A stretch of DNA of 64,000 bases from Achromobacter veterisilvae (GTDB taxonomy: Bacteria; Pseudomonadota; Gammaproteobacteria; Burkholderiales; Burkholderiaceae_B). Below are positions 27,954 through 36,973 of this stretch, piece after piece. Within the stretch, counting starts at the first letter, position 1. Each line of letters starts with the position of its first letter. The stretch is from positions 1-64,000 of the forward strand of contig NZ_UFQC01000031.1 of assembly GCF_900496975.1 (NCBI RefSeq), written 5' to 3'. Under the pieces are notes generated by a model. That model worked only from the letters and a program-made list of their open reading frames with translations. It ran no database searches and was not told where the DNA came from. A program made the position numbers and the translations under genes.

Positions 27954-29108
27954 TTACTTCTCGATGACGTACTTGCCGTCCTTGGTCACGCTGACGATCG
28001 GCGCCTGGTCGGCGTCGTAGCCGGCGGGCTTGCCGGCGCGGTCGGTGGCCTGGCGGAACTTGAACGGGCCGGTGGCGCCGGTCCAGGTCACGGAGGGCAG
28101 CGCATCGCGCAGGGCTGCGCGATCCTTGGCCAGTTCGCCGGAAAGCTTGACGTTCTTCAGCGCCTGGGCGGCGATGTACATGGCGTCGTACGACTGGGCC
28201 GCGAACTGGTCGGGCGCGCCGTTGAACTTCGCCTTGTAGGCATCGATGAACTTGACGTTCTCGGGCGCCTTGTTCTCGATCGACCACGGGCTGCCGATCC
28301 ACAGATTGTTCGACGCGCCGCCGGGGGCCAGGTCGAAAATCTTGACGGAGTTCATGCCGTTGCCGCCGATGACCGGCACGTTCAGGCCCAGTTGGCGGGC
28401 CTGGACCATGATCGGGGCGCCTTCGGCCAGCAGCGCGGACAGCACGATGGCGTCGGGGTTGGTGCCCTTGATCTTGGTCAGTTGGGCCTTGAAGTCCACG
28501 TCGCCCTTGGCGAACGTTTCGGTCGTGGTGACCGGGATCTTCTGGTCTTCCAGGGCCTTCTTGAAGTTGTCGTAGCCGCTCTTGGTGAAGACGTCGTCGT
28601 TGCCGTAGAGGACGGCCACGTTCTTCAGGCCGGTCTTGGCCTTGACGGTGGAGATGGTGGCCGGCAGCACGTCGGCTTCGGTGACCGAATTGCGGAACAC
28701 GTAGTTGCCGATGGAGGTGATGCCGTCGGCGGTGTTGGACGTGCCGAAGGCGACCGTCTTGGCGGCCTGGGCGATCGGATCGGCGGCCTGGGCCGAGTTC
28801 GACAGCGTGGGGCCGAAGACCATCAGGACGTTGTCCTTGAAGATCAGCTTCTTGAAGACGTTGATCGCTTCTTCTTTCTTGCCTTGTTCGTCCTCGACCA
28901 CGAGCACGATCTTGTTGCCGTTGATACCGCCGGCGGCGTTGATTTCGTCAGCGGCGAGCTGGAAACCGTTGCGGATCGACACGCCGTACTGGGCGGCGCC
29001 GCCGGACAGGGCTTCCGCCACGCCCAGCTTGATGTCGGCTGCGTGGGCAGCCGGGAGGACACCGGCGGCGATCAGCGCGGCCAGCAGCTTCTTGGTCTTG
29101 GATTGCAT
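27954..29108 (-). CDS. Periplasmic branched-chain amino-acid-binding protein (LivK/LivJ type)
   Basis: A 384-residue type I periplasmic binding protein. The start at 29108 opens a Sec signal peptide, MQSKTKKLLAALIAAGVLPA cut after AHA, giving a mature start ADIKLGVAEALSG. Family segments are FQLAADEINAAGGING, VEDEQGKKEEAINVF and MVFGPTLSNSAQA. First gene of the livK-HMGF system; a terminator separates it from the permeases. The ligand is a branched-chain or other aliphatic amino acid by homology only. Confidence 0.92.
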   Translation of the reverse strand: MQSKTKKLLAALIAAGVLPAAHAADIKLGVAEALSGGAAQYGVSIRNGFQLAADEINAAGGINGNKIVLVVEDEQGKKEEAINVFKKLIFKDNVLMVFGPTLSNSAQAADPIAQAAKTVAFGTSNTADGITSIGNYVFRNSVTEADVLPATISTVKAKTGLKNVAVLYGNDDVFTKSGYDNFKKALEDQKIPVTTTETFAKGDVDFKAQLTKIKGTNPDAIVLSALLAEGAPIMVQARQLGLNVPVIGGNGMNSVKIFDLAPGGASNNLWIGSPWSIENKAPENVKFIDAYKAKFNGAPDQFAAQSYDAMYIAAQALKNVKLSGELAKDRAALRDALPSVTWTGATGPFKFRQATDRAGKPAGYDADQAPIVSVTKDGKYVIEK

Positions 29109-29364
29109 GGTTGGTACCACCTTATAGTCTGTCTCGGAATATTGGTAATCCGGGCTGTTGTAATCCTGCCGGATTGACGTCGGATGCCGCCTAAAGGCGC
29201 CATGTTTGCGCGTCAAGACCCGGGATATTACTCCTTTGTATCAGGCCGATACTCGAACGCCATTCAACAAAAGCCTACAAACCGCCCATTTTTTTGTAAA
29301 AAATGCGGGGTTACTAGCAAAAACCCTAACGCATGCCGAATGCCATTCAGCACAGGCCCCCGCC
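29109..29364. other. livK leader and promoter region
   Basis: The stretch is distinctly AT-richer than its flanks near 29230-29330, with A- and T-runs typical of a promoter region. A ribosome site (AAGGTGG) precedes livK. No gene is seen; no single -35/-10 pair stands out enough to annotate. Confidence 0.4.
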
Positions 29365-30462
29365 CTATATTCTGCCCGATAGCGCGACGCCCAGATACTG
29401 GCCGTAAGCGCTTTCGGTCAGGCGGAACCAGGGCATCTCGCTGTCGCGAAAACCCATGTAACTATCGTGCATCGCCTTGAACCTGGGGTCTTTGGCGCCC
29501 AAGTCCTCGTACATCTTCTGGGTGGTCTCGAACGCCACGTCCATGATGGAACGGGGAAACGCGCGGATCTGCGCGCCATTGGCCGCCAATTGGGCCAGCG
29601 CGCCCGGGTTGCGGGCATCATAGCGGGCAGTGGCCGCGGAATGCGCGGCCTGCACGGCCGATTCCACCACGGCCTGGTAATTCTTGGGCAGGGCGTTCCA
29701 GGCTTCGTCGTTGACGTACAGCGATAGCTGCTCGCCGCCGGCCCACCAGCCGGGTGCGTAGTAATACTTAGCTACTTTATTCAGGCCGAGCTTGTCGTCG
29801 TCGTAGGCGCCCGCCCCCGCCACGGCCTGCAGGCCGTCTTTCTCGAAGGCCTCGGCCAGTTTCGCCATGTCCGCGTGCTGCGGGACCACGCCCATGCGCG
29901 CCAGCACGTCGCCGGCCAGGCCGCCCACGCGCATTTTCAAGTCTTTGAGATCGCCCAGGCGCTTGATTTCCTTGTTGAACCAGCCGCCCATCTGGGCGCC
30001 GGTATTGCCCAGCGGAAAGTTGATGATCTTTTCGGGCTTGAAGAGTTCGCGGGTCAGGCGCAGGCCGCCGCCCTCGCTCATCCAGGCGTTCATCTGCCGC
30101 GCGTTCAACCCGAAGGGGACGGCGGCGTCGAAGCAGAAGACGGGATTCTTGGAGTAGTAGGCGCGGGAAGAGACGTGGCCGCATTCCACCTTCCGGGTGG
30201 ACACCGCTTCCATCAGGTCGCCGGCGGCCACGATCTCGCCTTCGGGGAAATGGCGGATATTGAATTTTCCGCCCGTGGCTTCGGAGACGAACTTGCAGAA
30301 GCTCTCGCCGGTGCCGATGCGCAGGTCGAGGATGGCGGGAAAGCCGGACGACAGGCGCCAACTGACGGACGGCATGTCCTGGGCGAACGCGGGCGCGCCG
30401 ACGGCAGCGCCGGTCGCGACGGCGCCCAGCCCGGCGCGCTTCAAGAATGAACGTCGTTGCAT
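29365..30462 (-). CDS. TRAP transporter DctP-like solute-binding protein, Tat-exported, orphan
   Basis: A 365-residue periplasmic binding protein. It begins with a twin-arginine signal, MQRRSFLKRAGLGAVATG, cut after AFA. The mature protein shows DctP/TRAP features: SGFPAILDLRIGTGE, the segment KMRVGGLAGDVLARMG and a WWAGGEQLSLYVNDEAWNAL region. Tat export suggests folding in the cytoplasm, perhaps with a cofactor or ligand. The DctQ and DctM membrane partners are not in the neighbourhood, which holds livK and pmbA, so it must use a distant pair or act otherwise. Ligand unknown; the binding pockets of mannitol/chloroaromatic and keto-acid types cannot be told apart by eye. Confidence 0.85.
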   Translation of the reverse strand: MQRRSFLKRAGLGAVATGAAVGAPAFAQDMPSVSWRLSSGFPAILDLRIGTGESFCKFVSEATGGKFNIRHFPEGEIVAAGDLMEAVSTRKVECGHVSSRAYYSKNPVFCFDAAVPFGLNARQMNAWMSEGGGLRLTRELFKPEKIINFPLGNTGAQMGGWFNKEIKRLGDLKDLKMRVGGLAGDVLARMGVVPQHADMAKLAEAFEKDGLQAVAGAGAYDDDKLGLNKVAKYYYAPGWWAGGEQLSLYVNDEAWNALPKNYQAVVESAVQAAHSAATARYDARNPGALAQLAANGAQIRAFPRSIMDVAFETTQKMYEDLGAKDPRFKAMHDSYMGFRDSEMPWFRLTESAYGQYLGVALSGRI

Positions 30463-30592
30463 CTCTTTGCTCCTTTACAGCGACACCTGGGACATCGAGC
30501 GATACCCGCCGGATATTACACGCCGAGACGGGCCCGGAGAGGAAGCCCCGATCCGGTAAGGGATTGCAAAGGCCGGACGGCAAAGGATGCGC

Positions 30593-30618
30593 GGCGGCGG
30601 CCGCAAGAGGCCGCCGCC
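30593..30618 (-). terminator. GC hairpin after pmbA
   Basis: A perfect 10-bp stem (GGCGGCGGCC with its complement) around 6 bases lies just past the pmbA stop. No T-run follows, so it may act as a Rho-type pause or 3' stabiliser rather than an intrinsic terminator. Confidence 0.35.
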
Positions 30619-30626
30619 GGCGGGGG

Positions 30627-31991
30627 TCAGGTCCCGGCGATGGCCATCGCTTCGATCAGGATCGAGCCGGTGGTCTTGGTGCCGCGCGAAATGGTGTCCG
30701 CGCCGACCGCGACGATCTGCTTGAACATGTCGGCCAGATTGCCCGCGATGGTGATTTCCTGCACCGCGTGCTGGATCTTGCCGTTTTCCACCCAGTAGCC
30801 GAACGCGCCGCGCGAATAGTCGCCCGTCACGTAGTTGACGCCCTGGCCGATGAGCTCGGTCACGAGGAAACCGGTGCCCATTTTCTTGAGCATGGCCTCG
30901 AAGTCGTCGCCGCGGCGGGTCAGCGTGGAGCTGAACACCAGGTTGTGCGAACCGCCGGCGTTGCCCGTGGTCGCCATGCCCAGCTTGCGGGCGGTGTAGG
31001 ACGACAGGAAATAGCCTTCGAGCACGCCGGCCGACACCACGTTGCGGCGGCGCGTGCGCACGCCTTCGTCGTCGAAGGGCGAACTGCCCATGGCGCCGGG
31101 GATGTGCGGGTCTTCGGTCAGGTTGATGTGTTCGGGGAAGATCGGCTTGCCCAGCGCGTCCAGCAGGAAGCTGGCCTTGCGGTACAGGGCGCCGCCGTTG
31201 GCGGCCTGGGTCAGGGCGCCCACCAGCCCCAGCGCCAGCGGCGCTTCGAACAGGACGGGGAACTTGCCGGTGCGGATGCGGCGGGCCGACAGGCGCGACA
31301 GCGTGCGCTCGGCGGCGTAGCGGCCGATGGCCTCGGGCGAGGCCAGCTTGGCCGGATCGCGTTCGGAGGTGTACCAGTAGTCGCGCTGCATGCCGTTGCC
31401 GCGGCCGGCGATGGGCGCCACCGACAGGCTGTGGCGCGAATACGGATAGCCGCCCAGGAAGCCGCGCGTGTTGCCCATCACGAACTGGCCTTCGTAGGTG
31501 CCCACGGTGGCGCCGTCGGTGTTGGTGATGCGGGGGTCGACCTCGCGGGCGGCGCGCTCGGCGCGCAGCGCCAGTTCGGCCGCTTCTTCGGTGGACACGC
31601 TCCAGGCGTGATGCAGGCGCAGATCGGGGAATTCGGTGGCCAGTTGGTCGGCGTCGGGCAGGCCGGCGGCCGGGTCGGCGGCGGTATGGCGCGCGATATG
31701 CCAGGCCGCTTCGACCGTCTGGCGCAGCGCCGCCTCGGAAAAGTCGGAGGTGGAGGCGGAGCCGCGGCTCTGGCCGGCGTAGACCGTCAGGTCCAGCGAG
31801 CGGTCGCGGGTCTGCTCCACCGTTTCGATGTCGTTCTTGCGTACGGAGACCGACAGGCCCAGGCTTTCCGAGACTTCCGCCGCGGCGTCGGAGGCGCCGA
31901 TCTGGCGCGCATAGGCGAGGGTTTGTTCGACGAGTTCGGAAAAACGCGCGTGATTCGCCGCCAGCGGCAAGGATGAGGAGGATTTAACCAT
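30627..31991 (-). CDS. pmbA: Metalloprotease-like protein PmbA/TldE
   Basis: A 454-residue cytoplasmic protein of the TldD/TldE pair, which matures peptide antibiotics and degrades CcdA in E. coli. Start MVKSSSSLP at 31991 is preferred; an upstream in-frame ATG overlaps the divergent darP start. Family segments are [56 protein letters not shown] and the C-terminal [20 protein letters not shown]. TldE lacks the HExxxH zinc motif of TldD, and none is seen here. It is divergent from darP, the usual arrangement in proteobacteria. Confidence 0.95.
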   Translation of the reverse strand: MVKSSSSLPLAANHARFSELVEQTLAYARQIGASDAAAEVSESLGLSVSVRKNDIETVEQTRDRSLDLTVYAGQSRGSASTSDFSEAALRQTVEAAWHIARHTAADPAAGLPDADQLATEFPDLRLHHAWSVSTEEAAELALRAERAAREVDPRITNTDGATVGTYEGQFVMGNTRGFLGGYPYSRHSLSVAPIAGRGNGMQRDYWYTSERDPAKLASPEAIGRYAAERTLSRLSARRIRTGKFPVLFEAPLALGLVGALTQAANGGALYRKASFLLDALGKPIFPEHINLTEDPHIPGAMGSSPFDDEGVRTRRRNVVSAGVLEGYFLSSYTARKLGMATTGNAGGSHNLVFSSTLTRRGDDFEAMLKKMGTGFLVTELIGQGVNYVTGDYSRGAFGYWVENGKIQHAVQEITIAGNLADMFKQIVAVGADTISRGTKTTGSILIEAMAIAGT

Positions 31992-32049
31992 TGCAGTCCA
32001 ATTTGCAGAGACGGTTATCATAGCCAAGTCTGTCATTGCGCAGTTTTCC

Positions 32050-32601
32050 ATGAATTCCCATATCGAAGAAGAATCCGCCGGCGACGGCTACGACGAGAAC
32101 GGTTACGACCGCCCCAGCAAGTCCCAGGTCAAGCGCGAAATGCACGCCTTGCTGGACCTGGGCAAGCAGTTGATCGAACTGTCGCCCGAACGCCTCAAGC
32201 AGTTGCCCCTGGCGGAACGCCTCTACGAGGCGATCCGGGTGGCGCAGCGCACCACCGGGCGCGAAGGCCGCCGGCGCCAGATTCACTTCGTGGGCAAGCT
32301 GATGCGGGACGCCCCCGCGGACGAGATCCGCGCGCAGTTGGACGTCTGGGAAAACGGTTCGCGCGAGGAAACCGCCGCCATGCACCGGCTGGAAACGCTG
32401 CGCGACCGCCTGCTGGACGACGACGACGCCCTCACCCGGCTGCTCACCAACAATCCCCAGGCGGATGCCCAGCAACTGCGCTCCCTGATCCGCGCCGCCC
32501 GCAAGGAGCGGCAGGCCAACGCATCGCTGCTGCAAGGCCAGGAACCGCAAAAGAAGCATTACCGCGCGCTGTTCCAGGCCCTGAAGACCCTCACCCCCTG
32601 A
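32050..32601 (+). CDS. darP: Ribosome-associated factor DarP (YjgA, DUF615)
   Basis: A 183-residue, charged, largely helical protein. It starts with an acidic stretch and then [20 protein letters not shown], the DUF615 signature, followed by [14 protein letters not shown]. YjgA/DarP associates with the late-stage 50S subunit in E. coli. It is divergent from pmbA and followed 19 bp later by an esterase gene. Confidence 0.94.
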   Translation: MNSHIEEESAGDGYDENGYDRPSKSQVKREMHALLDLGKQLIELSPERLKQLPLAERLYEAIRVAQRTTGREGRRRQIHFVGKLMRDAPADEIRAQLDVWENGSREETAAMHRLETLRDRLLDDDDALTRLLTNNPQADAQQLRSLIRAARKERQANASLLQGQEPQKKHYRALFQALKTLTP

Positions 32602-32620
32602 TTTTCACCGCCCGCCGTCC

Positions 32621-33298
32621 ATGAACGCCACGACCGACCTGCTCGATTGCATCGAGATCGAACCCGCCCCCAACCCCACGCACGCCGTGATCTGGCTGCA
32701 CGGCCTGGGCGCCGACGGCAACGATTTCGCGCCCATCGTGCCGGAACTGGACCTGCCCGCCGGCCTTGCGGTGCGCTTCGTGTTCCCGAACGCGCCGGTG
32801 CAGCGCGTGACGATCAACAACGGCATGGCGATGCGTTCCTGGTACGACATCCTGGTCATGGACCTGGTGCGCGTCGAAGACGGCCAGGGCATCCGCGCCT
32901 CGGAAGCCGCGATCCGCAAGCTGGTCGCGCGCGAGAACGCCCGGGGCATCCCGACTTCGAAGATCGTGCTGGCCGGTTTCTCCCAGGGCTGCGCCATGAC
33001 CCTGCACACCGGCATCCGCCTGCCCGAGAAACTGGCGGGCATGATGGGCCTGTCCGGCTACCTGCCGCTCATGGATACGGCCGAGGCCGAACGCAAGGGC
33101 GCCAATCGGGACACGCCGATTTTCCTGGCCCACGGCCAGTACGACCCCGTGGTGCCGCTGGCGCGCGCCCAGGCCTCGCTGGCCGAGCTGCAGCGGCTGG
33201 GCTATGACGTGCGCTGGCACACGTACCCGATGCCGCATTCGGTCTGCGCCGAGGAAGTGGCCGACATTTCCACCTTCCTGCGCGGCGTCCTGGCCTGA
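32621..33298 (+). CDS. Carboxylesterase/phospholipase (alpha/beta hydrolase, EstB type)
   Basis: A 225-residue cytoplasmic serine hydrolase. The oxyanion region is VIWLHGLGADGNDFAP, the nucleophile elbow GFSQGCAM (Ser near 118), the acid in HGQYDPVVP and the histidine in PMPHSVC. This matches the carboxylesterase/lysophospholipase group of about 220 residues. Substrate is probably short acyl esters. Likely co-transcribed with darP. Confidence 0.92.
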   Translation: MNATTDLLDCIEIEPAPNPTHAVIWLHGLGADGNDFAPIVPELDLPAGLAVRFVFPNAPVQRVTINNGMAMRSWYDILVMDLVRVEDGQGIRASEAAIRKLVARENARGIPTSKIVLAGFSQGCAMTLHTGIRLPEKLAGMMGLSGYLPLMDTAEAERKGANRDTPIFLAHGQYDPVVPLARAQASLAELQRLGYDVRWHTYPMPHSVCAEEVADISTFLRGVLA

Positions 33299-33348
33299 CC
33301 CCGGGCCGCGCGTCCTGCGCGGCCCCGCCCCTTGGGGCAAAAACCATT

Positions 33349-33368
33349 TTGTATACCAACTAGTATTC
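33349..33368. repeat. 20-nt repeat, copy 1, upstream of the ABC/hydrolase operon
   Basis: TTGTAT, six bases, then TAGTATTC. The same framework recurs at 33446-33465. TTGTATACCAA resembles operators of GntR-type regulators. It lies 222 bp before the binding-protein start. Confidence 0.45.
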
Positions 33369-33445
33369 CAGCCTTGAATTTTCAGGGCTGCGCTTCCGTG
33401 CGTCCATAGAGAAAAACGCCGATCTCGAAAGGGCTTGTCGCCTGT

Positions 33446-33465
33446 TTGTATTGAATATAGTATTC
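33446..33465. repeat. 20-nt repeat, copy 2, upstream of the ABC/hydrolase operon
   Basis: TTGTAT, six bases, then TAGTATTC, 97 bp after copy 1 and about 125 bp before the GTG start. It also contains TATAGT, which could be a -10 element, so a repressor here would cover the promoter. Confidence 0.45.
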
Positions 33466-33589
33466 GATCCAAGCCTTACCGGCCCGGGCAAAAGGTGTTC
33501 GGGCTTCCCTGTTGTTGCAGTCGACCCATCCCATTGGCCGTGTGTTGCGCCGGGTATCGGCGTGGCATCAAGACGCAGGAGAAAGTCCC

Positions 33590-34594
33590 GTGAAATCCTT
33601 GCCATCGCCCCGACTGGCGGGCGCGGCGCTGCTCGCGCTGCTCGCCCCCCTGGCCGCCCAGGCCGAAGCCCTGAATCCCCCGGTGAAGGTCCGCTACGAA
33701 GAGGTGGTGCGCTCCATCCTCTACGTGCCCAAGTACGTGGCCCTGTCGCAGGGCTACTTCAAGGACGCGGGCCTGGACGTGTCGATGAAGACGTCCCAGG
33801 GCACCGACAAAGGCATGACCGCGCTGCTCTCGGGCAGCGCCGACATCGTGCTGATCGGCCCCGAGGCCTCCATCTACGTGCAGAACAGCGAGTCCCCGGT
33901 CAAGCCCCGGATCTTCGCCGGGCTGACCGCCACCGACGGCTTCTTCCTGCTGGCGCGCAAGCCGGTGGAGAAGTTCGACTGGTCCATGCTCAAGGGCAAG
34001 GAGGTCATCGGCTTCCGCCCCGGCTCCAACCCGCTGGTCTTCCTGGAAACGGCGCTGCGCAAGCATGGCGTGGATCCGCAAAAGGACGTGAAGCTGCTGA
34101 ACAACATCGGCATTCCGGCGCGCGCCGGCGCCTGGATGGCGGGCCAGGGCGAATACGGCATCTTCCTGGAACCCGAGGCCGGCGAACTGGTGCGCAACGG
34201 CAAGGGTTATATCGTGGCTTCGGTCGGCCACGAAGTGGGCCAGGTGGACTACACCGTTTTCACGGCCACCGACAAATACATCCGCGACAACCCCAAGGTC
34301 ATCCAGGCCTGGACCGACGTCGTGGCGCGCGCCGAAAAATACGTCCAGGACACGCCCGCGGCCACCCTGACGCCGCAGATCATGACCTACTTCCCGGGCA
34401 TGGACCAGGCCGCCGTGACCGAGGCCATCGAGCGCTACAAGAAATACCAGATCTGGAAGCGTTCGCCGCTGGTGACGGCGGAAGCGATGACGCAGTTGCA
34501 GGACATGCTGGTCGCCAGCGCGGTCATGAAGGACAGCGCCCGCGCGAAGTACGAGGACGTCGTGGTGGCCGACTTCGCCAGGAAGGCGCAATGA
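33590..34594 (+). CDS. ABC transporter substrate-binding protein (NMT1/THI5/SsuA-like)
   Basis: A 334-residue periplasmic binding protein. The GTG at 33590 has AGGAG 8 nt before it; the upstream ATG extension is rejected. A Sec signal peptide (about 1-24, AGAALLALLAPLAAQAEA) precedes VKVRYEEVVRSILYVPKYVAL, typical of the NMT1/SsuA group, and then GYFKDAGLDVSMKTSQGTDKG and ALLSGSADIVLIGPEASIYV. First gene of a four-gene unit with ATPase, permease and cysteine hydrolase. Family ligands include nitrate, sulfonates, taurine, thiamine precursors and pyrimidines; none can be chosen from sequence alone. Confidence 0.88.
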   Translation: MKSLPSPRLAGAALLALLAPLAAQAEALNPPVKVRYEEVVRSILYVPKYVALSQGYFKDAGLDVSMKTSQGTDKGMTALLSGSADIVLIGPEASIYVQNSESPVKPRIFAGLTATDGFFLLARKPVEKFDWSMLKGKEVIGFRPGSNPLVFLETALRKHGVDPQKDVKLLNNIGIPARAGAWMAGQGEYGIFLEPEAGELVRNGKGYIVASVGHEVGQVDYTVFTATDKYIRDNPKVIQAWTDVVARAEKYVQDTPAATLTPQIMTYFPGMDQAAVTEAIERYKKYQIWKRSPLVTAEAMTQLQDMLVASAVMKDSARAKYEDVVVADFARKAQ

Positions 34595-35409
34595 TGGGCG
34601 CGGTCGTCCACAACCTGAAGCCGGACGCGGCCACGGCGAAAATCGAGCTGCGCGACGTCTGTCTGTCGTACTTCACCCAGGAAGGCGAGACCGAGGCGCT
34701 GTCGAACGTGTCGTTCACGCTGGCCGCGGGCGAATTCGTCAGCCTGATCGGACAGAGCGGCTGCGGCAAGAGCACGCTGCTGTCCCTGATCGCCGGCCTG
34801 ATCCCGCCCACCTCGGGCTCGGTGACGATAGACGGCCAGGCCGTGACCAAGCCCAATCCGCGCATCGGCTACATGCTCCAGCAGGACTACCTGTTCGAAT
34901 GGCGCAGCATCCTGGACAACGTGATGCTGGGCGCGGAGATCCAGGGCCGGCGCGATGCGCGCAGCGAGGCGCGCGCCGTGCACCTGCTGGAAAAATGCGG
35001 GCTGGGCGCCTTCCTGTCGCACACGCCGCGCCAATTGTCGGGCGGCATGCGCCAGCGCGCCGCGCTGGCGCGCACGCTGGTCACCGAGCCGGACGTGATC
35101 CTGCTGGACGAGCCCTTTTCCGCGCTGGATTCGCAGACGCGGCTGGCGATCTCCGACGAAGTCGTGGACATCCTGCGCCGCGAGGGCAAGACGGTGGTGC
35201 TGGTCACGCACGACATCGGCGAGGCCATCGCCATGACGGACCGCGTGATCGTGCTGTCGCGCCGCCCCGGCCGCCTGAAAAGCCAGTACCGCATCCACTA
35301 TGGCGACGGCCAGGCCCGGCCGACGCCGTTCCAGGCGCGTTCGCGGCCGGAATTCAATACCTACTTCAAACAGCTCTGGGACGAGCTGGACGTCCACGTG
35401 GAGGGTTGA
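34591..35409 (+). CDS. ABC transporter ATPase (nitrate/sulfonate/taurine family)
   Basis: A 272-residue ATPase whose start overlaps the binding-protein stop by 4 nt (ATGA); a second ATG follows immediately. Walker A is GQSGCGKST, the Q-loop is YMLQQDYLFEWRS, the signature is LSGGMRQRAAL, Walker B is VILLDEPFSALD and the switch histidine lies in LVTHDIGEAIAMTDR. This is the SsuB/TauB type. Confidence 0.94.
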   Translation: MMGAVVHNLKPDAATAKIELRDVCLSYFTQEGETEALSNVSFTLAAGEFVSLIGQSGCGKSTLLSLIAGLIPPTSGSVTIDGQAVTKPNPRIGYMLQQDYLFEWRSILDNVMLGAEIQGRRDARSEARAVHLLEKCGLGAFLSHTPRQLSGGMRQRAALARTLVTEPDVILLDEPFSALDSQTRLAISDEVVDILRREGKTVVLVTHDIGEAIAMTDRVIVLSRRPGRLKSQYRIHYGDGQARPTPFQARSRPEFNTYFKQLWDELDVHVEG

Positions 35410-35412
35410 CCC

Positions 35413-36249
35413 ATGAACGCGCCCGTCGCCAACACCGTTCCCCTGCGCGCCGTGCGCGCGCCCAGCGAAAAGTACCTGGACTACCTGCGCCGCGACCGCG
35501 CGCGCCGCCGGCACATCCGGATGGCGCAGGTCCTGCTGCTGGCGGTCTTCCTGTGCGCCTGGGAGATCCTGCCGCGCATGCACGTCCTCAATCCCCTGCT
35601 GACCAGCTATCCCAGCGCCCTGTGGCCCACGTTCATCGAACTGTGGAACCACGGCAGCCTGGGCAAGCACATCATGACCACGCTCTCCGCGACGCTGGTG
35701 GGCTTCGCCCTCAGCATGCTGATCGGCATCGCGGTGGCGGCCGCGCTGTGGTGGTCCGACTTCCTGTACAAGGTGCTGGACCCCTTCCTGGTGGTGGCCA
35801 ACGCCATGCCCAAGATCGCCTTCGTGCCGATCTTCTACCTGTGGCTGGGGTCGGACTACGCGGTGTACGGCATGGCCGTGGCGATCGCGGTGTTCGTGAC
35901 CATCATGGTGGTCTACGCGGGCTTTCGCGGCATCGACCTGAACAAGATGAAGCTCGCCCACACCTTCGGCGCCAGCCGCTGGCAGGTGCTGACCAAGGTG
36001 GTGCTGCCCGGCAGCGTGCCCACGCTCATCGCGGCCGTGAAGATGAACATCGGCCTGGCGCTGGTGGGCGTCATCGTGGGCGAGTTCCAGTCGGCGGATT
36101 CCGGCCTGGGCTTTCTCATCATGAACGGCAGCCAGGTGTTCAAGCTGAACATCGTCATGACGGCCATCGCCGCGCTGGCCGTGATTTCCAGCGTGATGTA
36201 CCTGGTCGTGTATCGCATCGAAGCCGCCGTGGCGCGGCGCTACGGATAA
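35413..36249 (+). CDS. ABC transporter permease (SsuC/TauC type)
   Basis: A 278-residue inner-membrane permease with six or more hydrophobic helices and the EAA-type coupling loop HTFGASRWQVLTKVVLPGS. It follows the ATPase stop by 3 bp and precedes the cysteine hydrolase by 9 bp. Confidence 0.93.
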   Translation: MNAPVANTVPLRAVRAPSEKYLDYLRRDRARRRHIRMAQVLLLAVFLCAWEILPRMHVLNPLLTSYPSALWPTFIELWNHGSLGKHIMTTLSATLVGFALSMLIGIAVAAALWWSDFLYKVLDPFLVVANAMPKIAFVPIFYLWLGSDYAVYGMAVAIAVFVTIMVVYAGFRGIDLNKMKLAHTFGASRWQVLTKVVLPGSVPTLIAAVKMNIGLALVGVIVGEFQSADSGLGFLIMNGSQVFKLNIVMTAIAALAVISSVMYLVVYRIEAAVARRYG

Positions 36250-36258
36250 GGAACCGCC

Positions 36259-36951
36259 ATGGAATTCCCCCAATGGGTGAAGGATCGCGTCGTGGCCCGC
36301 CAGGGCCGCCTGCATCCCTATGACGAACTGCCCGCCGCGCGCCTGGCCGTGGTGGTGGTGGACATGCAGCAATACTTCACGCTGCCGGGCTACCAGGGCG
36401 AATGCGCGCCGGCCCGCGGGATCATCGCCCCCATCAACCGCCTGTGCGACGCGGTGCGGGCCGCCGGCGGCACCATCGTCTGGGTGCAGACCGCCTCCGA
36501 CAACGCCGATTCGTTCTGGTCGCACCACCATCGCGTGATGCTGACGCCCGAGCGCAGCGCGAAACGCCTGGAGACGCTGCGCCGCGACTCGCCCGGCTTC
36601 GCGCTGCACCCGGATCTGCGCGCCCACGATTCGGACCTGCGGGTGGTCAAGCGCTTCTACAGCGCCATGGCGCCCGGCTCATCGGAGCTGGAACCCCTGC
36701 TGCGCGGACGCGGCGTGGACACGCTGCTGATCGCCGGCACGGTCACCAACGTGTGCTGCGAATCCACCGCGCGCGACGCGATGATGCGGGACTTCCGCAG
36801 CATCATGGTCGACGACGCGCTGGCGGCGGTCACGCCGGCCGAGCACGAGCATGCGCTGCACGGCTGGATCCTGTTCTTCGGCGACGTGCTGTCCGTGGAC
36901 GAGGCGACGGCGCGGCTCCGGCCCGCCCGGCCGGCCGAAAAAGCCGCCTGA
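36259..36951 (+). CDS. Isochorismatase-family cysteine hydrolase, RutB-like
   Basis: A 230-residue cytoplasmic hydrolase in the ABC transporter operon. The triad is D35 (VVVVDMQQYF), the Lys in VVKRFYSAM and the first Cys of TVTNVCCESTARDAM. The last motif is close to that of ureidoacrylate and N-carbamoyl amidohydrolases. With the importer next to it, the likely job is hydrolysis of the imported compound, perhaps an amide or ureido-type nitrogen source. This is context-based; the substrate is not known. Confidence 0.88.
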   Translation: MEFPQWVKDRVVARQGRLHPYDELPAARLAVVVVDMQQYFTLPGYQGECAPARGIIAPINRLCDAVRAAGGTIVWVQTASDNADSFWSHHHRVMLTPERSAKRLETLRRDSPGFALHPDLRAHDSDLRVVKRFYSAMAPGSSELEPLLRGRGVDTLLIAGTVTNVCCESTARDAMMRDFRSIMVDDALAAVTPAEHEHALHGWILFFGDVLSVDEATARLRPARPAEKAA

Positions 36952-36973
36952 GCGGGCCCGGCCCGCCGCCGGG

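Noticed and set aside
25766-27967. 733-codon plus-strand frame across livHMG
   Set aside because: Low-complexity His/Gln/Arg-rich product, antisense to three real genes; an effect of high GC at third positions.
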